A stretch of 64,000 nt of DNA, from NCBI RefSeq assembly GCF_012489685.1, contig NC_080042.1, positions 5,024,501 through 5,088,500 of the forward strand, written 5' to 3'. This document shows positions 21,380 through 32,689 of this stretch, in pieces; the first letter of the stretch is position 1, and each line of letters starts with the position of its first letter. The notes below the pieces were generated by a model. It ran no database searches, was not told the DNA's origin, and saw only the letters and a list, made by a program, of their open reading frames with translations. A program made the translations under genes and the position numbers. This DNA comes from Lotus japonicus. Its lineage: Eukaryota; Streptophyta; Magnoliopsida; Fabales; Fabaceae.

Positions 21380-22724
21380 TGTCGCGGGTGCGTGTCAAAG
21401 TATTCTTCTTTGAATGAGTACAAGATGTTGAACACCAGGATCGATCTCACGAGGACTTGATGAACTTTTAATTGAGATTAGAGTAAAACAAAACAAATAA
21501 AAGGGGGGGTTTGGTTGATTTGAAAACAACAGAAATTTAAAGAGATTTGATTCTGATAAAAGAAAATGTTAGCCCTAGGATTATAACATTCAAGTGCAAC
21601 AAACCTTCATTGGTTATAAAAGATTAGTTCAACTTTTCAACAAGCCTCTGAGTTGAATCCCAACTTACAATCATGAGATGGAAACCATGATTCTCCACTG
21701 AACAATCATTCAGAATATGATTCGTTCAAGTTAAAAAGCTTGGCGATCGTCGCTTCAAAGTACAAGAACTATCTATGCCCATGGAATCCTCAAAGTTAAC
21801 AACCAATCGACGTTAGGGATCTACGTACCCTCTTGGAGAACGAATTCACGATTGCTTCATCGTCTCATCATCAGTTAAAGAATCATCTTAACTGAGTCAA
21901 CTCACTTGGATAATAACAATTAAAACGTAATATTACTTGAATCCAAAATAATGTTCAAAGAAAGAATTAAAGAACATAAATCAACTTGAATAAAAAGACC
22001 AAATTTATTAAGAACTGAACCTCAGGTTTGCAAACACAATAATATTAAAAATCCGAAGACTAACTGAGGAGTTTAGTAACTCATACTAGAAAAGAGGGAG
22101 AGATCAGGTGTCTAACAAGATCCTCAACTAGCCTATTTTTATACTAATAGATAAACTTGTCCATCAAGTAACAATATCTTGTTATCTAAATCTTCACAAA
22201 ATCGGGCACAAATAAAGGAGTAAACTGCTGAACACTCAGACATTCGCGGGTCCCACAAGGATTTCGAATCTTCATTCAGAATAATCATGATAGTTGTATC
22301 TCTTTAAGTCAGCCTCGCGAGCCTTCAATCGGATCCTAATTCGGAGTTCTGTAGCCCAAGATATGATCATTTAAGCGCAGACTATTCCAGACTCGCAAGA
22401 TTAGCGACAACAACTTTGCAAGGCAATGCTGACCATGTTACAGGATGATTCTCGATTTGTCTTGAACATGAAAGTTGTAGAGTTTCGAGTTATCTTTCCA
22501 AATACATATTATTCGCCTTATTCGAATCACTCTATCTCCAAATTCAACCCGCTCTAGCAAAATAGTCACAGAAACTAAAAGTGTAGAATTAAGCACATTT
22601 CTATGAATAATCCAAATAAGCATTAATGGTCAGAACTTGACTAAGTCATAATAATTAAGCACAAAGATGTATATAACGAAGTTTAGAAAGACACACATAA
22701 AGTGCATCAATTATGTGCTTATCA
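21380..22724 (-). repeat. Presumed 3' LTR of a minus-strand element
   Basis: On the minus strand this block would start TGATAAGCACATAATTG at 22724 and end CACCCGCGACA near 21380. Immediately upstream on that strand (22725-22739) is a purine tract AAGTGCGGGGGAATT, the usual polypurine primer beside a 3' LTR. The block contains the CCAGGATCGATCTCACGAGGAC motif seen in several plant gypsy LTRs. No second copy is in the window, and the 21380 edge is uncertain by about 20 bases. Confidence 0.45.
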
Positions 22725-22739
22725 AATTCCCCCGCACTT
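22725..22739 (-). other. Polypurine tract
   Basis: Minus-strand AAGTGCGGGGGAATT directly abuts the LTR at 22724. This is the position and composition expected of the plus-strand primer of an LTR element. Confidence 0.55.
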
Positions 22740-23819
22740 AGCCTTTTGCACTCCTGGGCAAAACTAAACTTCAAAGAAGAATCAGAAAATCACTTATGAT
22801 AACAAGTACTTCTTCCTAAAACATAAAAACTCAGTACACACTTCTCTTTGTGGAATAGAAATTCAGACTTATAAGCAACAAAACAATCACTTCAATTTTC
22901 ATAGAGATTAGACAAACATAAACTGCATCACATATATTCCAAGCCAACAAAAATTGCAAAATGAACATCAAAGTTGGATGCAAGTGGTATATTCTCTACT
23001 CTCAAGTGTTTAGGCTTGTGTCAATGCTTAAGCAACTCTCATCATCTCATGAAAAGATGCAACTATCATTATAGTAAACCATACGCTCCAATACAACTAT
23101 TGGAAAAAAATTATGCTATAAAGAAATAAGAGTATAAGAGAAAAAAGAAAAAAAAAGAAAAAAAAAAGAGAAGCAAGAAGTTCTCTCTTAACCACTTCAT
23201 AGTCTGAATACACTAACACTCTTCAAAGTAAATATTTGAACACCTCACAACATTCTAAAACTAGAGTGTAAGAAAAATGAAGAAACACAAATACAAGCTT
23301 AAAAACTTGTATTTGAGATAAAGAACTTGGGTCAATATATAAGGCATTTTTTATTCTCAAAAAAAATATATATAAGGCCTTTTTTATTACACTTTTGAAA
23401 ACTGTTTTCTGCTTTTTAAAACTGAAAATTTTAAAACCTGTTTGTTTTCAAAAATTATTTTCCAAAACAGTTTTCGATTTCAGTTTTTAAAACTAAAGTA
23501 CCAGAACAGCTAAAAGAGGTTTCAAGTTTCAATTTTTAGTTTTATGATTTCAATTTTTTAATTTTGAAAAACACCTAAATTAAATAAAAAAAAATTTCTT
23601 AAAAAACAGTTTTTAAATAAAATTTGCAAAAACTGCAATCCAACAGACCCATAGTTTTTGAATCTTTCTTCCTTCATCAAGTTAGGCAATGTGTGACTTT
23701 TCTAAGAGTTTATTTGATCTCTCTTCATTTACCATCTTTTGATTCACAATTAATCATTTTACTTCTGTTCTGGTAACCAAATAATACATTTGATTCACCA
23801 CTTAATGAAATGTCGTAAA
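22740..23819 (-). other. Non-coding 3' region of the LTR element, AT-rich
   Basis: I see no coding frame. There is a purine-rich patch (A/G runs around 23124-23176) and several long A/T runs around 23400-23640 with TTTTAAAACTG-type repeats. It probably represents the long untranslated 3' region upstream of the polypurine tract on the minus strand, grading into unrelated AT-rich DNA. Confidence 0.35.
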
Positions 23820-23839
23820 AATTATTTTGAGAATAGCTA

Positions 23840-23922
23840 TTTTACGGCCTTTAATTGGTTAATGCAATATACTGTTAAATACATTCGATTCATATTGCAT
23901 TAACCAATTAAAGGCCGTAAAA
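23840..23922. repeat. Perfect 31-nt inverted repeat (hairpin or foldback MITE)
   Basis: Left arm 23840-23870 begins TTTTACGGCCTTTAATTGG and right arm 23892-23922 ends CCAATTAAAGGCCGTAAAA; the arms are exact complements, separated by 21 bases. Similarity extends outward imperfectly (TTGAGAATAGC on the left against TTGAGAAAAGT on the other strand), suggesting a foldback transposon of about 125 bp, though a small-RNA precursor cannot be excluded. Confidence 0.8.
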
Positions 23923-23997
23923 ATAAATTACTTTTCTCAATCTCCACCAAATGAAGGTTAATATCCTATTAAAAGCATTAATAATGCATTAAAAAAA

Positions 23998-24440
23998 AAT
24001 TATTCACAATTATGCTGGAGGCTTTATTGCTTTGATTTCTTTCTTGGCATCTGAACCAAACCTTCTTATGCCTTTGAAGTTGTAGATGACATCAACTCCA
24101 GAAAGTATACAAACATATGAGTCAGCAGAAGCAAATACCTTTTCTTGAAGATGCTTCAACAACTTTTTCACCTGGTTCTTGGATTGGAACTTCAGGAAGG
24201 TCTAACTTCTCGTTGATATCTTTAGACACTAAAGTACGAACTTTAGGAAGATCCTGGACAGTAAGCTCAGTTTCCACGTTCTCAAATTCTACTAAAATCT
24301 TCTTGTTGATATCCCCTAGTACTGCATTAATTTCCTTCAAATTCAACAAAATTATGGCAATCAACCCCAACCTATATCCTGTTTTGAAAAAAATCATGTT
24401 TGAGTCAGGAATATCTACATCTTGGTTAAATTAGGTCTTT
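23998..24440 (-). pseudogene. Unrecognised coding-like fragment
   Basis: A minus-strand frame (24397 to 24122) reads through EINAVLGDINKKILVEFENV and DLPKVRTLVSKDINEKL. After a possible GT donor near 24140, a second frame down to 24011 reads ADSYVCILSGVDVIYNFKG and ends KKEIKAIKPPA with a stop. Both look protein-like rather than random, and could be two 3' exons of a host gene or a fragment captured by a transposon. It directly adjoins the LINE poly(A) end at 24455, so the LINE may have inserted into it. I cannot name a family. Confidence 0.35.
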
Positions 24441-24493
24441 TTGTGAGATTGAAATTTTTTTTTTTTTGGTAAGTAGGAAAATAAACACCAAAA

Positions 24494-24829
24494 TTACACG
24501 GGACCAAGATCCCTCAACAAGAGAGGCAAAATCTCAGAATGAGGATTTTCCAGCTCAGTTAACACACACTGCAACCTAACTCCCGTCCCTGCGAGAAGAT
24601 CAGCTAGCTCATTACCCTCTCGCGGTACATGGAAAATGTTAACATCCCAATTACACGACAAGAGGAGCTGAATATCCATCAAATAGCTACTATACTGGTG
24701 AAACACCGTTTGTTGCTTGCCAAGAGCTTGGACAAACTCTAAACAGTCCACACCGCACGTTGCTTTACGCCAGTTATGATTCCACATGAACTTTAATCCT
24801 TGCAAAAGAGCTTGAATCTCAGCAAACAA
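24494..24829 (-). pseudogene. LINE RNase H domain
   Basis: The 111-codon frame has the reverse-transcriptase-associated RNase H-like fold: EIQALLQGLKFMWNHNWRKA, CGVDCLEFVQAL, then VPREGNELADLLAGTG, which carries the H/R-x-x-N-x-x-AD-x-LA motif typical of this domain. The first catalytic Asp strand lies upstream in other frames (about 24917-24960, including LSLMVDGA), so the domain is split by frame changes. It forms the C-terminal end of the LINE ORF2 product. Confidence 0.75.
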
Positions 24830-24916
24830 AGGATCCCCTCCGCCTCTTCAGGCATAGAAGCCACCAAGCCACGTTCCTTCTGAGTTGCGGACCACATCCC
24901 CAATTCCCATACGCTG

Positions 24917-25405
24917 CTACTCTGCATGGTATGCTCCATCCACCATCAGCGAAAGATAATTCATAGGTGGTGCCTTCCAACGCCGCGTACCCCAGGTCAC
25001 CTCGTCCTGCATCAACGCACTGCCTAACCATCTAGCATTATCTCCCAAATCTAGTCGAATTTCCTCACAAAAGTGCTGGACTGTCCAACGCTTGTCTCCC
25101 AATACTGTTTCATTCCGCCATTGCCAAAGTCTACACACAATAGTCAAAAACATATTACCATTAGAACTCATCATCTACGATTGAATCCACATCTGAATTG
25201 AAGTTAAAAAGGACCCCGGCCAGGCTAATGCATTGAAGCGAATCCACACTTCCTTGGCATGGGGACAGTCGCGCAAGCAATGAAGACTATCTTCAACACC
25301 ATGCGAGCACCTTGAGCAACTCGGAGAAGTAGTCAAATTGCAACGAAACCTGTGAGCATTCACAGGGGCAACATCAGGCAAGAGGAGCCAAACAAAAACC
25401 TTCAA
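24917..25405 (-). pseudogene. LINE zinc-binding (zf-RVT) and linker region
   Basis: The frame 25405-25175 begins after an in-frame stop and carries the plant LINE zinc-binding pattern C-x-x-C-x-H-x-x-E-x-x-x-H-x-x-x-x-C (CSRCSHGVEDSLHCLRDCPHAKEVW). A second in-frame stop at 25172-25174 separates it from the next piece (25174-24917), which contains RLWQWRNETVLGDKRWTVQH and ends with the RNase H start LSLMVDGAYHAE. These stops show the ORF2 is no longer translatable. Confidence 0.75.
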
Positions 25406-25408
25406 CTT

Positions 25409-27001
25409 TTAAGGTATTTTTAATTTCCACACTCCACCCCACTCGGTCACCAATTGCGGACCCATAACTGGCTTCATAAGCCATTTATAAGCAGAAGCAG
25501 CCGAATATATCCCAGTAGAGCAAGCTTGCCATCGCCAAACATCCTGGGCTCGCAAGTCTAGGACCGGAGAAATCTCCCGCAAAGCCTCCTGAAACTTACC
25601 CGGCACCATAGTGTATAACTTTGACGTATCCCATCTGCCATTAACAATCAAATCTTTCAACTGATACCCTGTGTCGGATATATTAATTAATGGCACAACC
25701 TTACCCAATGTTCCTCTAGTACTCCAATCAGCAAACCATAAAGAGGTTTCACCATTCCCCAGCTTGTAAGTAAACCCATCACGAAGCTGATTTCGAGCTT
25801 GCAATAAACCTTTCCAGAACACCGATGCTCTTGGATCCGGGGGCACATGAAGGATGTGGTCATGAGCCAGATATTTGTGAGAAACCACTTGTACCCAAAG
25901 CTTCTGAGGATTATGTAATATGGACCAGATTGCTTTCCCCATAATTGCAGTATTCCCTACCACCGCATCTATCACTCCAAGACCACCATCTTTCTTATCC
26001 CTAGTAATAGTGGGCCAATTCACAAGATGCCAGCCACGAGTAGAAGAATTCGAGGACCAGATGAAATCCCGCGTCACCCTGTTAATCATTTGCGTTGTTT
26101 TCCTATGAAGCCAACACGTTTGAGTAACATACGTCGGGATTGCCGTTACCACTGATTTCGCCAAACAAATTCTACCCGCCATATTCAACAAACGGGATTT
26201 CCAGGAAGCCAACCGACGATGTATCTGATCAATCAAAAACTGGAACCTTTCATGTGTGACTCTCCCCACCTTCAATGGAAAGCCCAAGTAACGACCCAAT
26301 TCGTGCACCAACGGAATTGGACAAGTTGTGGCAAGCCTACTACGATCAGCCCTAGAGACCCCTTTGGAACATATAGCTTTTGATTTTTGCATGTTAAATA
26401 CTAATCCCGAGCTACGTCCAAAAGACTCCAGAATCTGAGCAATACAACCCAGTTGATTAACACTGGCCTTACAAAAAAGCATCACGTCATCAGCAAATAG
26501 AATATGAGAGAGAGATGGCCCGCCCCGGGAAACAGAAATAGGAAGCCAAGCGCCCTCATCCACTTCCCTTTGTATACGAATAGATAGACGTTCCATGCGC
26601 AAAACAAAGAGGTAAGGGGACATCGGGTCCCCTTGTCGTAATCCCCTATCAGGTTGAAAACTAGGAAGCCTTGCACCATTCCATAGAATAGACACCTTCG
26701 AAGACCGAACGCAGCTCATAATCAAATTAACAGTCACTTGTGGAAAATGAAATTCCTTGAGAGTCTCCTCTAGAAAATGCCATTCCAATTTATCATATGC
26801 CTTCTCAAGATCAATCTTCATAGCTAGTGACCCATTACGCGCTTTAGAGTTCTCCAAATAATGAATAACTTTCTGAGCAAGGATAGCATTATCCGTTGTT
26901 CCTCTCCCCGGGATGAAACTAGATTGAAGAGGGCCAATAATATGGTTCAAGAATTGACGCAGCAGACTCACAAAAACCTTAGTAATGATTTTGTAGATGA
27001 C
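25409..27001 (-). pseudogene. LINE reverse transcriptase (ORF2), 5'-truncated
   Basis: A long open frame codes for non-LTR reverse transcriptase. Visible motifs, in order: NVIYKIITKV-like start (IYKIITKVFVSLLRQF), SSFIPGRGTTDNAILAQ, KIDLEKAYDKLEW, GLRQGDPMSPYLF, and the catalytic box ILFADDVMLF, followed by thumb-region motifs YLGFPLKVGRV and SWKSRLLNMAGR. The frame is cut at 27002 by an LTR, so endonuclease and the first RT blocks are absent. It stops at 25406-25408 within the linker before the zinc-binding region. The frame spans 531 codons including the part before the first Met. Confidence 0.88.
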
Positions 27002-27570
27002 TGTAATTCAGGTTCCCTTTAGAACGAATGTCCTGCACGATGCTTGGACAACAGGTTCGACAATCGCTTAATAGTGAAAGTAGAAACTTAAAACAGAAAT
27101 AACAATACACAAGAATTGTTAACCCAGTTCAGTGAAAAACTTTCACCTACGTCTGGAGGGTTTGCACCCAACGAAAGGAAATTCACTATCTCAAGATAGG
27201 AATTACAGACACTCATGAACACCACAGTTCATAGTTCACTTCCTAATCTACCCAGTGTATTTCTACTTAGTATCTCAACCTAAGTATGAGAGCCCCTCTC
27301 ACTTTCTCTAAATCACTGCCACAGTGATTGGTGAACACAATCAACAATCAGAGTTTGAAAGTAATCAAACACACAGAACCTTTCTTTACTTTATAGAATC
27401 AGTGAGCAAAGAGGATTCACAACTAACAAAGGACAAAGCACAATGAACAATCCTAAAATACTTGATCTCTCTCAATAGCTTTGATGGTCTACAAGTTTTA
27501 GTCTTCATCCTTTTTATAGACTTCAGCAGCGGCAGCATGGGCTCTAGGGTTAGTGTGGGCTGAAGTAACA
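27002..27570 (-). repeat. Copia-type solo LTR with non-matching flanks
   Basis: On the minus strand the block starts TGTTACTTCAG at 27570 and ends CCTGAATTACA at 27002, a TG...CA unit of 569 bp with a promoter-like CTATAAAAAGG about 50 bases in. It interrupts the LINE on one side and a copia integrase on the other. The flanking 5-mers are ATGAC (26997-27001) and AAGGG (27571-27575), so they are not a target duplication. Confidence 0.65.
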
Positions 27571-28211
27571 AAGGGCTTCCTACCTTTCCATAGCTCATAT
27601 TGTGTAGAGGATGTCCCTGCTCTAATGGTGACCCTATTATGTATGTAACAGGCAGTACTCATAGCTTCAGCCCAGAACTGGTGTGGAATCATCTTAGCAT
27701 GTAACATTACTCTTGCTGATTCGTGGAGAGTTCTATTTTTCCTTTCAACAATTTCATTCCGTTGTGGAGTGATGGGAGCAGAAAACTCATGACTTATACC
27801 TTCTGATCCACAGAACTCCAAGAATTTTGAATTCTCAAACTCCCTTCCATGATCACTTCTGATTCTTACAATCACACAATTCTTCTCATTCTGAAGTCTC
27901 AAGCATAGGTTCTTGAATATCTCAAAAGTATATGATTTTTGTCTCACAAATTCAACCCATGTATATCTGGAAAAATCATCTACACAGACAATCACATACT
28001 TTTTTCCTCCCAAGATTTCAACCTGCATAGAACCCATAAAATCCATGTGAAGCAATTCCAGAACCTTTGTCGTGGTCTGATGCTGGAGCACCTTGTGTGA
28101 CACCTTGATTTGTTTTCCAATCTGACATTTTCCACAAAGCTTTCCTTCTCCCAAGCTCAGTTTAGGCAGACCTCTTATTGCTTCATCAGCAATAACCTTT
28201 TGCATGCTCAT
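27571..28211 (-). pseudogene. Copia GAG-pre-integrase and integrase fragment
   Basis: The minus-strand frame starts with a pre-integrase zinc region (GKCQIGKQIKVSH) and continues into a Ty1/copia integrase core: LLHMDFMGSMQVEILGG, YVIVCVDDFSRYTWV, RIRSDHGREFEN, and the E-bearing TPQRNEIVERKNRTL. The D-D-E triad residues are therefore all present. The frame then reaches ELWKGRKPFV and runs into the solo LTR, so the integrase end, reverse transcriptase and RNase H are missing. Confidence 0.88.
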
Positions 28212-28593
28212 GTAGTTGAGATGTCATAGTCTTTGATGCCATACATTCACCTCATCTTCCTTGGTTATCAAACATCTAGAAACTTGAGCTCTTTCCTTTG
28301 ATGTTCACATGTAACAATTGTCTTTTGATCTGACTCCTCTCATCACTATTCTGTCATCATCAATATTCACAACACATTCTATTTTATTGAACTTCACATC
28401 AAACCCTTGGTCACAAAGTTGACTTATGCTGATCAGATTTGCAGTTAGACCATTGACTAGTAACACATTATTCAAGTTAGGAGATTTTGTGCTCCATATA
28501 CAAAGATACCCTTAGCATACTCAGGATCTGTTATCTTTTGGTATTCTTCATAAGAAATGGCGCTTAGAAGAATAGTTATAGCTTTGTGATACA

Positions 28594-28811
28594 GTGAGTA
28601 AAGCTTCTTTTGTTCTCCAGACATCTGGAGATCTTCTTGCCATCAACATCAACTGGACGCTCGCAGCCATCCACTATAAGATCCCAGAGATCTGCATCAA
28701 AGCCCAGAAAAAAACTTTCAATCCTGCCTTTCTAGTACTCAAATCTTTGCCCATCAAACATAGGAGGCTTTGCACTGTAGACATCTTTTTGCGCTTCAAT
28801 GGTGGCAGCCA
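28594..28811 (-). pseudogene. Copia gag start, broken
   Basis: A minus-strand ATG at 28811 opens MAATIEAQKDVYSAKPPMF, then a stop replaces a Trp codon after FEY, and the frame resumes as KGRIESFFLGFDADLWDLIV and a further stretch. This is the N-terminal half of a copia (SIRE/Tork-like) gag. The sequence from 28212 to 28590 carries further decayed internal debris, and the rest of gag and protease are not recognisable. Confidence 0.7.
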
Positions 28812-28873
28812 TTTTAGTTTTTCACACCGGCCCGGATCACTGAACACTGTTAGGTGTGGTAATCAGAACTTGC

Positions 28874-28885
28874 GCTCTGATACCA
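28874..28885 (-). other. Primer-binding site of the truncated copia element
   Basis: GCTCTGATACCA on the plus strand, the complement of TGGTATCAGAGC, two bases from the LTR edge at 28888. It confirms minus orientation. Confidence 0.85.
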
Positions 28886-28887
28886 AT

Positions 28888-30061
28888 TGAAGGTATGAAA
28901 AACGATAGAAAAGGGGGGGTTGAATAGCGTTTTAAGACTAAAAACTCAACCCACTTGAGATTTAAGTAAATCTCTTCAACCACCAAGAATAAAAGTGCTA
29001 AGATAAGAGTTAAGGAAAGCACACAAATGATTTTATCCTGGTTCACTTGATAAATCCCTCAAGTTAATCCAGTCCACCCATTAAGGTGATTTCTTCCTTC
29101 TTAGAATGAAGGCAATCCACTAATCAGAGTTTGTTACAACTGCACTTGCTACCTGCAAAGTGACTAACAATACACTGACTTAGCTATCACTAAGATTCAC
29201 TCTCTTAGTCTTCTCTAGGATCCGATCAACCTTGATCTCCTAAAGGAAAATCAAACAACTGTTTGAAGGTTTGGGTTTACAAGGAAATGCTTCTTAGAAA
29301 GCTAATAGTAAACACAATTAATACAATGTGTAGAAAGAATGCTTTTAGAGAATATTTGACTTCGCGTGAGCTTCTATAAGTTTCTTCCAAAAAGCATCTT
29401 TCATCTTCAGCCTCTTTATATACTCCAAGGAATTAGGTTTGGAAGTTTGCATGGAATGATACCGTTGGAGGGCAGATATGGGTTTTTCAGGTTCTGCTGT
29501 GGCTGAATCAGTTAGGTAAGGTCGTCAGGAATGGTACAATTGCTTTTGTACTTTGGATAGCGACATGACCTTTATCCTTTTTGACTTCTGATCAGAGTGA
29601 TGCTTCATCTTGGAACTTGTGAAGCTTGGTGATCAGAGTCAGAGGGAAGCTTGGATCCTCTGACCTTTGTACCTTTTGCTTCTGGACTCAGAGGAGAAGT
29701 ACTTGGTCTTCAGAGCCAGCTTACTCTTGGACTTCAGAATCTTCACTACTCAGCTTCTGACTTTTAGAGCTTTTGGACCTTCAGAGCTTCTGATCCTTCA
29801 GAGCTTCTGATCCTTCAAAGTCTGATTCTTCAGAGCTTCTGATCCTTCAGAGCTTCTAGTGAGCTGAATCCATATCAGAGCTTTATAATCTTCAGATCTT
29901 CTGAAGCTTAATCTACTGTTCAGATTGAACATAGTACGTGCGAAAGCGTTGCAGAGGTTACTCTTTGATCATTGTGCTTCTGAATTATGTGAAATAGGAC
30001 CAGAGTCATGGCCTGTCATTAGAACACTCAGAAAACAACGTTAGAGTACCATAATTGTTCA
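28888..30061 (-). repeat. 5' LTR of the truncated copia element (1174 bp)
   Basis: On the minus strand it starts TGAACAATTATGG at 30061 and ends CATACCTTCA at 28888, next to the primer-binding site. It contains the G-run/TTGAATAG block and TTTATCCTGGTTCAC, both shared with the LTRs at 3680, 20980 and 32700. Clustered repeats of CTTCAGAGCTTCTGATC occur at 29740-29850. The matching 3' LTR is absent, so the element was cut by later recombination. Confidence 0.75.
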
Positions 30062-30071
30062 TACATAATAG

Positions 30072-30848
30072 TTAACTTGTAATCATCAAAACATAGAGTT
30101 GTACTACTAGATCAAAACTTGATCTTACACCCTTAAGGCGGAGCATTCCCACTACTGGAAGATTCAAATCAATCTCCACGCATACTCGTGCAAACCTACC
30201 CTTGTTCATGTCAACTGTGTTCATATCAACCTTGATCGGTTTCCCCACGCCTTTGGCTAGAGTCATCAGAATTTTCTTGTGATACCACTGCGGGCCTAGG
30301 CCTGGAATGCGAACCCACACAGCAGTCGTATTGATCTTCGAGTCCGTTGCCACAAAATCTGATGTCCAAGGTTTCACAGAGAAGTAATGATCAAAAATCA
30401 TCCACGGTGCCCCGATCAACACCTTCACCTTGTCCTCAGGTATATCAAACTTAACAAAGAAATAACCATTATGCACTTCAATCACTTCAAAACTGCCAGT
30501 CAGCATCCACAATGACCTCAGTCGTTCACACAATATTCTGTAACCAATCTTTTTACCCAAAAGCTTGATCACCAAGCAATCTACCCAAGGCGAACAAATA
30601 GTCGTGTAAGCTTGGTCCTCCATATCAAATGAAGGGAAGAGGCGATTTCCCTCCACCAGATCCATCTGCATAATCCCTTTCTTTAGCAAGTCAACATCGT
30701 CAAGGATTAATAGCGGCTTGGGTCCCATAACTTGCTCCTTAAACGTTGGTTTACGAGCAGGGGGTCCTTCTCCCTCCTTTCCTAGATCCTTCGTAGCCTC
30801 CAAGTTCTCCATGAGCACATCATTCCGGCCATCACTCTTGTCTCCCAT
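30072..30848 (-). pseudogene. LINE ORF1, DUF4283-type protein, truncated
   Basis: The 258-codon frame starts MGDKSDGRNDVL, followed by a short linker (KPTFKEQVMGPKP) and a DUF4283-like domain: CLVIKLLGKKIGYRILCERL, FEVIEVHNGYFFVKFDIPED, VLIGAPWMIFDHYFSVKPW, AVWVRIPGLGPQWYHKKIL and GKPIKVDMNT...GRFARVCVEIDLN. In plant LINEs this domain precedes a CCHC zinc knuckle and makes a nucleic-acid-binding protein. Here the frame ends right where the knuckle should begin, because copia DNA starts at 30061. Its ATG lies 40 bases inside the presumed LINE 5' end. Confidence 0.8.
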
Positions 30849-30894
30849 GGCGAGAGCGAGAGCAGGTTAGTCCAAGATTTTGACAACTTGAAAT

Positions 30895-32689
30895 ATTTTA
30901 GCAAAACAAAAATGCATGTATCTTTTATTCGATTATATATTATTAATAGAAATTAAGCATGTATGACTTAAATAAAAAGTGCATGTATCTTTTATTCGAT
31001 TATATATGTAAATATTATTTTTTAAAATTTTTAAATGTCATTATTGGTGTAACTTTTTTATTTACCAAATTTGAGTAAATTGCCACTAGTAAAGGTGACT
31101 CACTTTTTTATATGTTAAAAGCGCCACGCACTAGCAATACTTATTTCTTTTAAAAAAAAAATTAACTAAAATCACTAGTAGCATTGGCGACTTTTTAACT
31201 AAAAAATTACACCAAAATTATAAACACTTTACAAAATTATACTACAGAGAGTCGATTATGCAAACAGGGCTAGCTGTGGAGATCTTTAGAAAAAAAAGCC
31301 CAAAATGAAAACTAGTTACTTCTTTTTACAGAATAACATTTGGTAGGTTGAAAATTGTGGAACCAACAAGAAATGGCAAAAATCAATTGTGGTAATGAGA
31401 ACTGAGCCGGTCGAGGAGGAACCTATTGAAATTGGGACTTTTTCATATTCTCTATTTCAAATGTATATATTTCCTATAGAATATTATTGACAATCTTTAT
31501 AACATTTGCTATTATTGGAAAATGTTTCTGAAAATTAAAATTGTTTAAATCATATCTAACGTCAATAATGTTACAAAAAAAATTGAATGAATTAAATATT
31601 TTATTAAGTAAAAGTGAAATGTTATAATTTTTTATTATAAAACTCTAACAAATGATTTTACGGCTTGAAAAACTAGAATTTTAACATAAAAAATGAATTT
31701 TATATATACAATTTAAATATAAACGATAGAGAACACACATGCAGACACATGTGAGTTGCTTGTTATAGACAACCGCAAAGGACTGATTTGACATTAGAAG
31801 GACACATGAAGTTGGGTCACCCTGTCCCTGTGGTTGTGGTCCCTCTTTCTGTGTGGATTCGTAATCGGTGGAAGCTCAAATTTGAGACATGGTGTGGGCG
31901 AAAGTACAATCGTGTATACAATAGACAATACTTACTAATTAATCATGTATATATACGTACGGAAAGGTAAATGGTATTGTATACTAATAACATTTTCTTA
32001 ATTTTTTTGAACTCAACATTTTCTTAATTAATTTTAACCAAATTTGATATCAGCGTGTAGGTCACGAGGATGATTGGAGACTTGGAGTTGGATTTGAGAT
32101 TCCCTACTAATGGATCACTTTTTTTTTGGTACAACTACTAATGTATCACTAAAAGTATATACACAAAATGCCATTTTTTTCTCTTTACTTCTCTTACGGT
32201 TACATTGTATCATGTAACGTTTCAATTTCAGGGGTGACTTAGTGACTCAAAAGTAGATTAAACATAATAGTTATCTTTCAAAATCATAAGAATGTAGGTA
32301 TATTTTTTCGAAATATCTCTCTTTCTTTTTCAAAACATGTTCTAACAAATGTATAATAATTATCCATCAATAAATGACCTTACATCCATAAATTTAAGCA
32401 TAATCAAAGACTCCCATAAGAAATATCAGAGACCTCATATGCCTGAATAGTTCCCCGTAATCTCCACGCAGGGTAGACCACAACAGTTAGACATCGGAAC
32501 CCATAAAAGTAAAAAAAGGCAGCTCATAAGATCATTCTACATGCTTCAACCAACAACGGAGAGCTTCCTACCCCAAACTAGCCTTGCACAAGACCCTACT
32601 TCTCCTCCAAAGAGTTCTCCATAAGAAATCTCATTTGCTCATTCCATTGTTGGTAGCAATTGAATCTTCTGTACGCCTATTAAAGTGTT
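30895..32689. other. AT-rich intergenic stretch
   Basis: No convincing gene is visible. Two near-identical copies of AAAAATGCATGTATCTTTTATTC and the following bases (30909-30945 and 30979-31010) form a short direct repeat. A 60-codon frame at 31788-31970 has no recognisable features. Near 32400-32690 the sequence resembles decayed copia leader DNA. Confidence 0.5.

Larger units (their letters stand above)
24456..30887 (-). mobile_element. L1-type LINE, interrupted and internally deleted
   Basis: The 3' end is a poly(A) tail (plus-strand T-run 24455-24467) and the 5' end lies just upstream of an ATG at 30848. TTGAAAT occurs at both edges (24449-24455 and 30888-30894), a plausible target duplication. 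ORF1-like sequence lies at 30072-30848, and reverse transcriptase, zinc-finger and RNase H parts at 24494-27001. Between them (27002-30061) are copia sequences, and the rest of ORF1, the endonuclease and the start of the RT are missing. The two halves could in principle come from two LINEs, but orientation, order and the flanking duplication favour one. Confidence 0.75.

Noticed and set aside
29740..29850. CTTCAGAGCTTCTGATC repeats as a regulatory array
   Set aside because: They are low-complexity duplications inside a copia LTR and I see no further support for a function.
31788..31970. A 60-codon plus-strand frame
   Set aside because: No domain, no neighbouring exons and no codon pattern to set it apart from chance in this AT-rich stretch.
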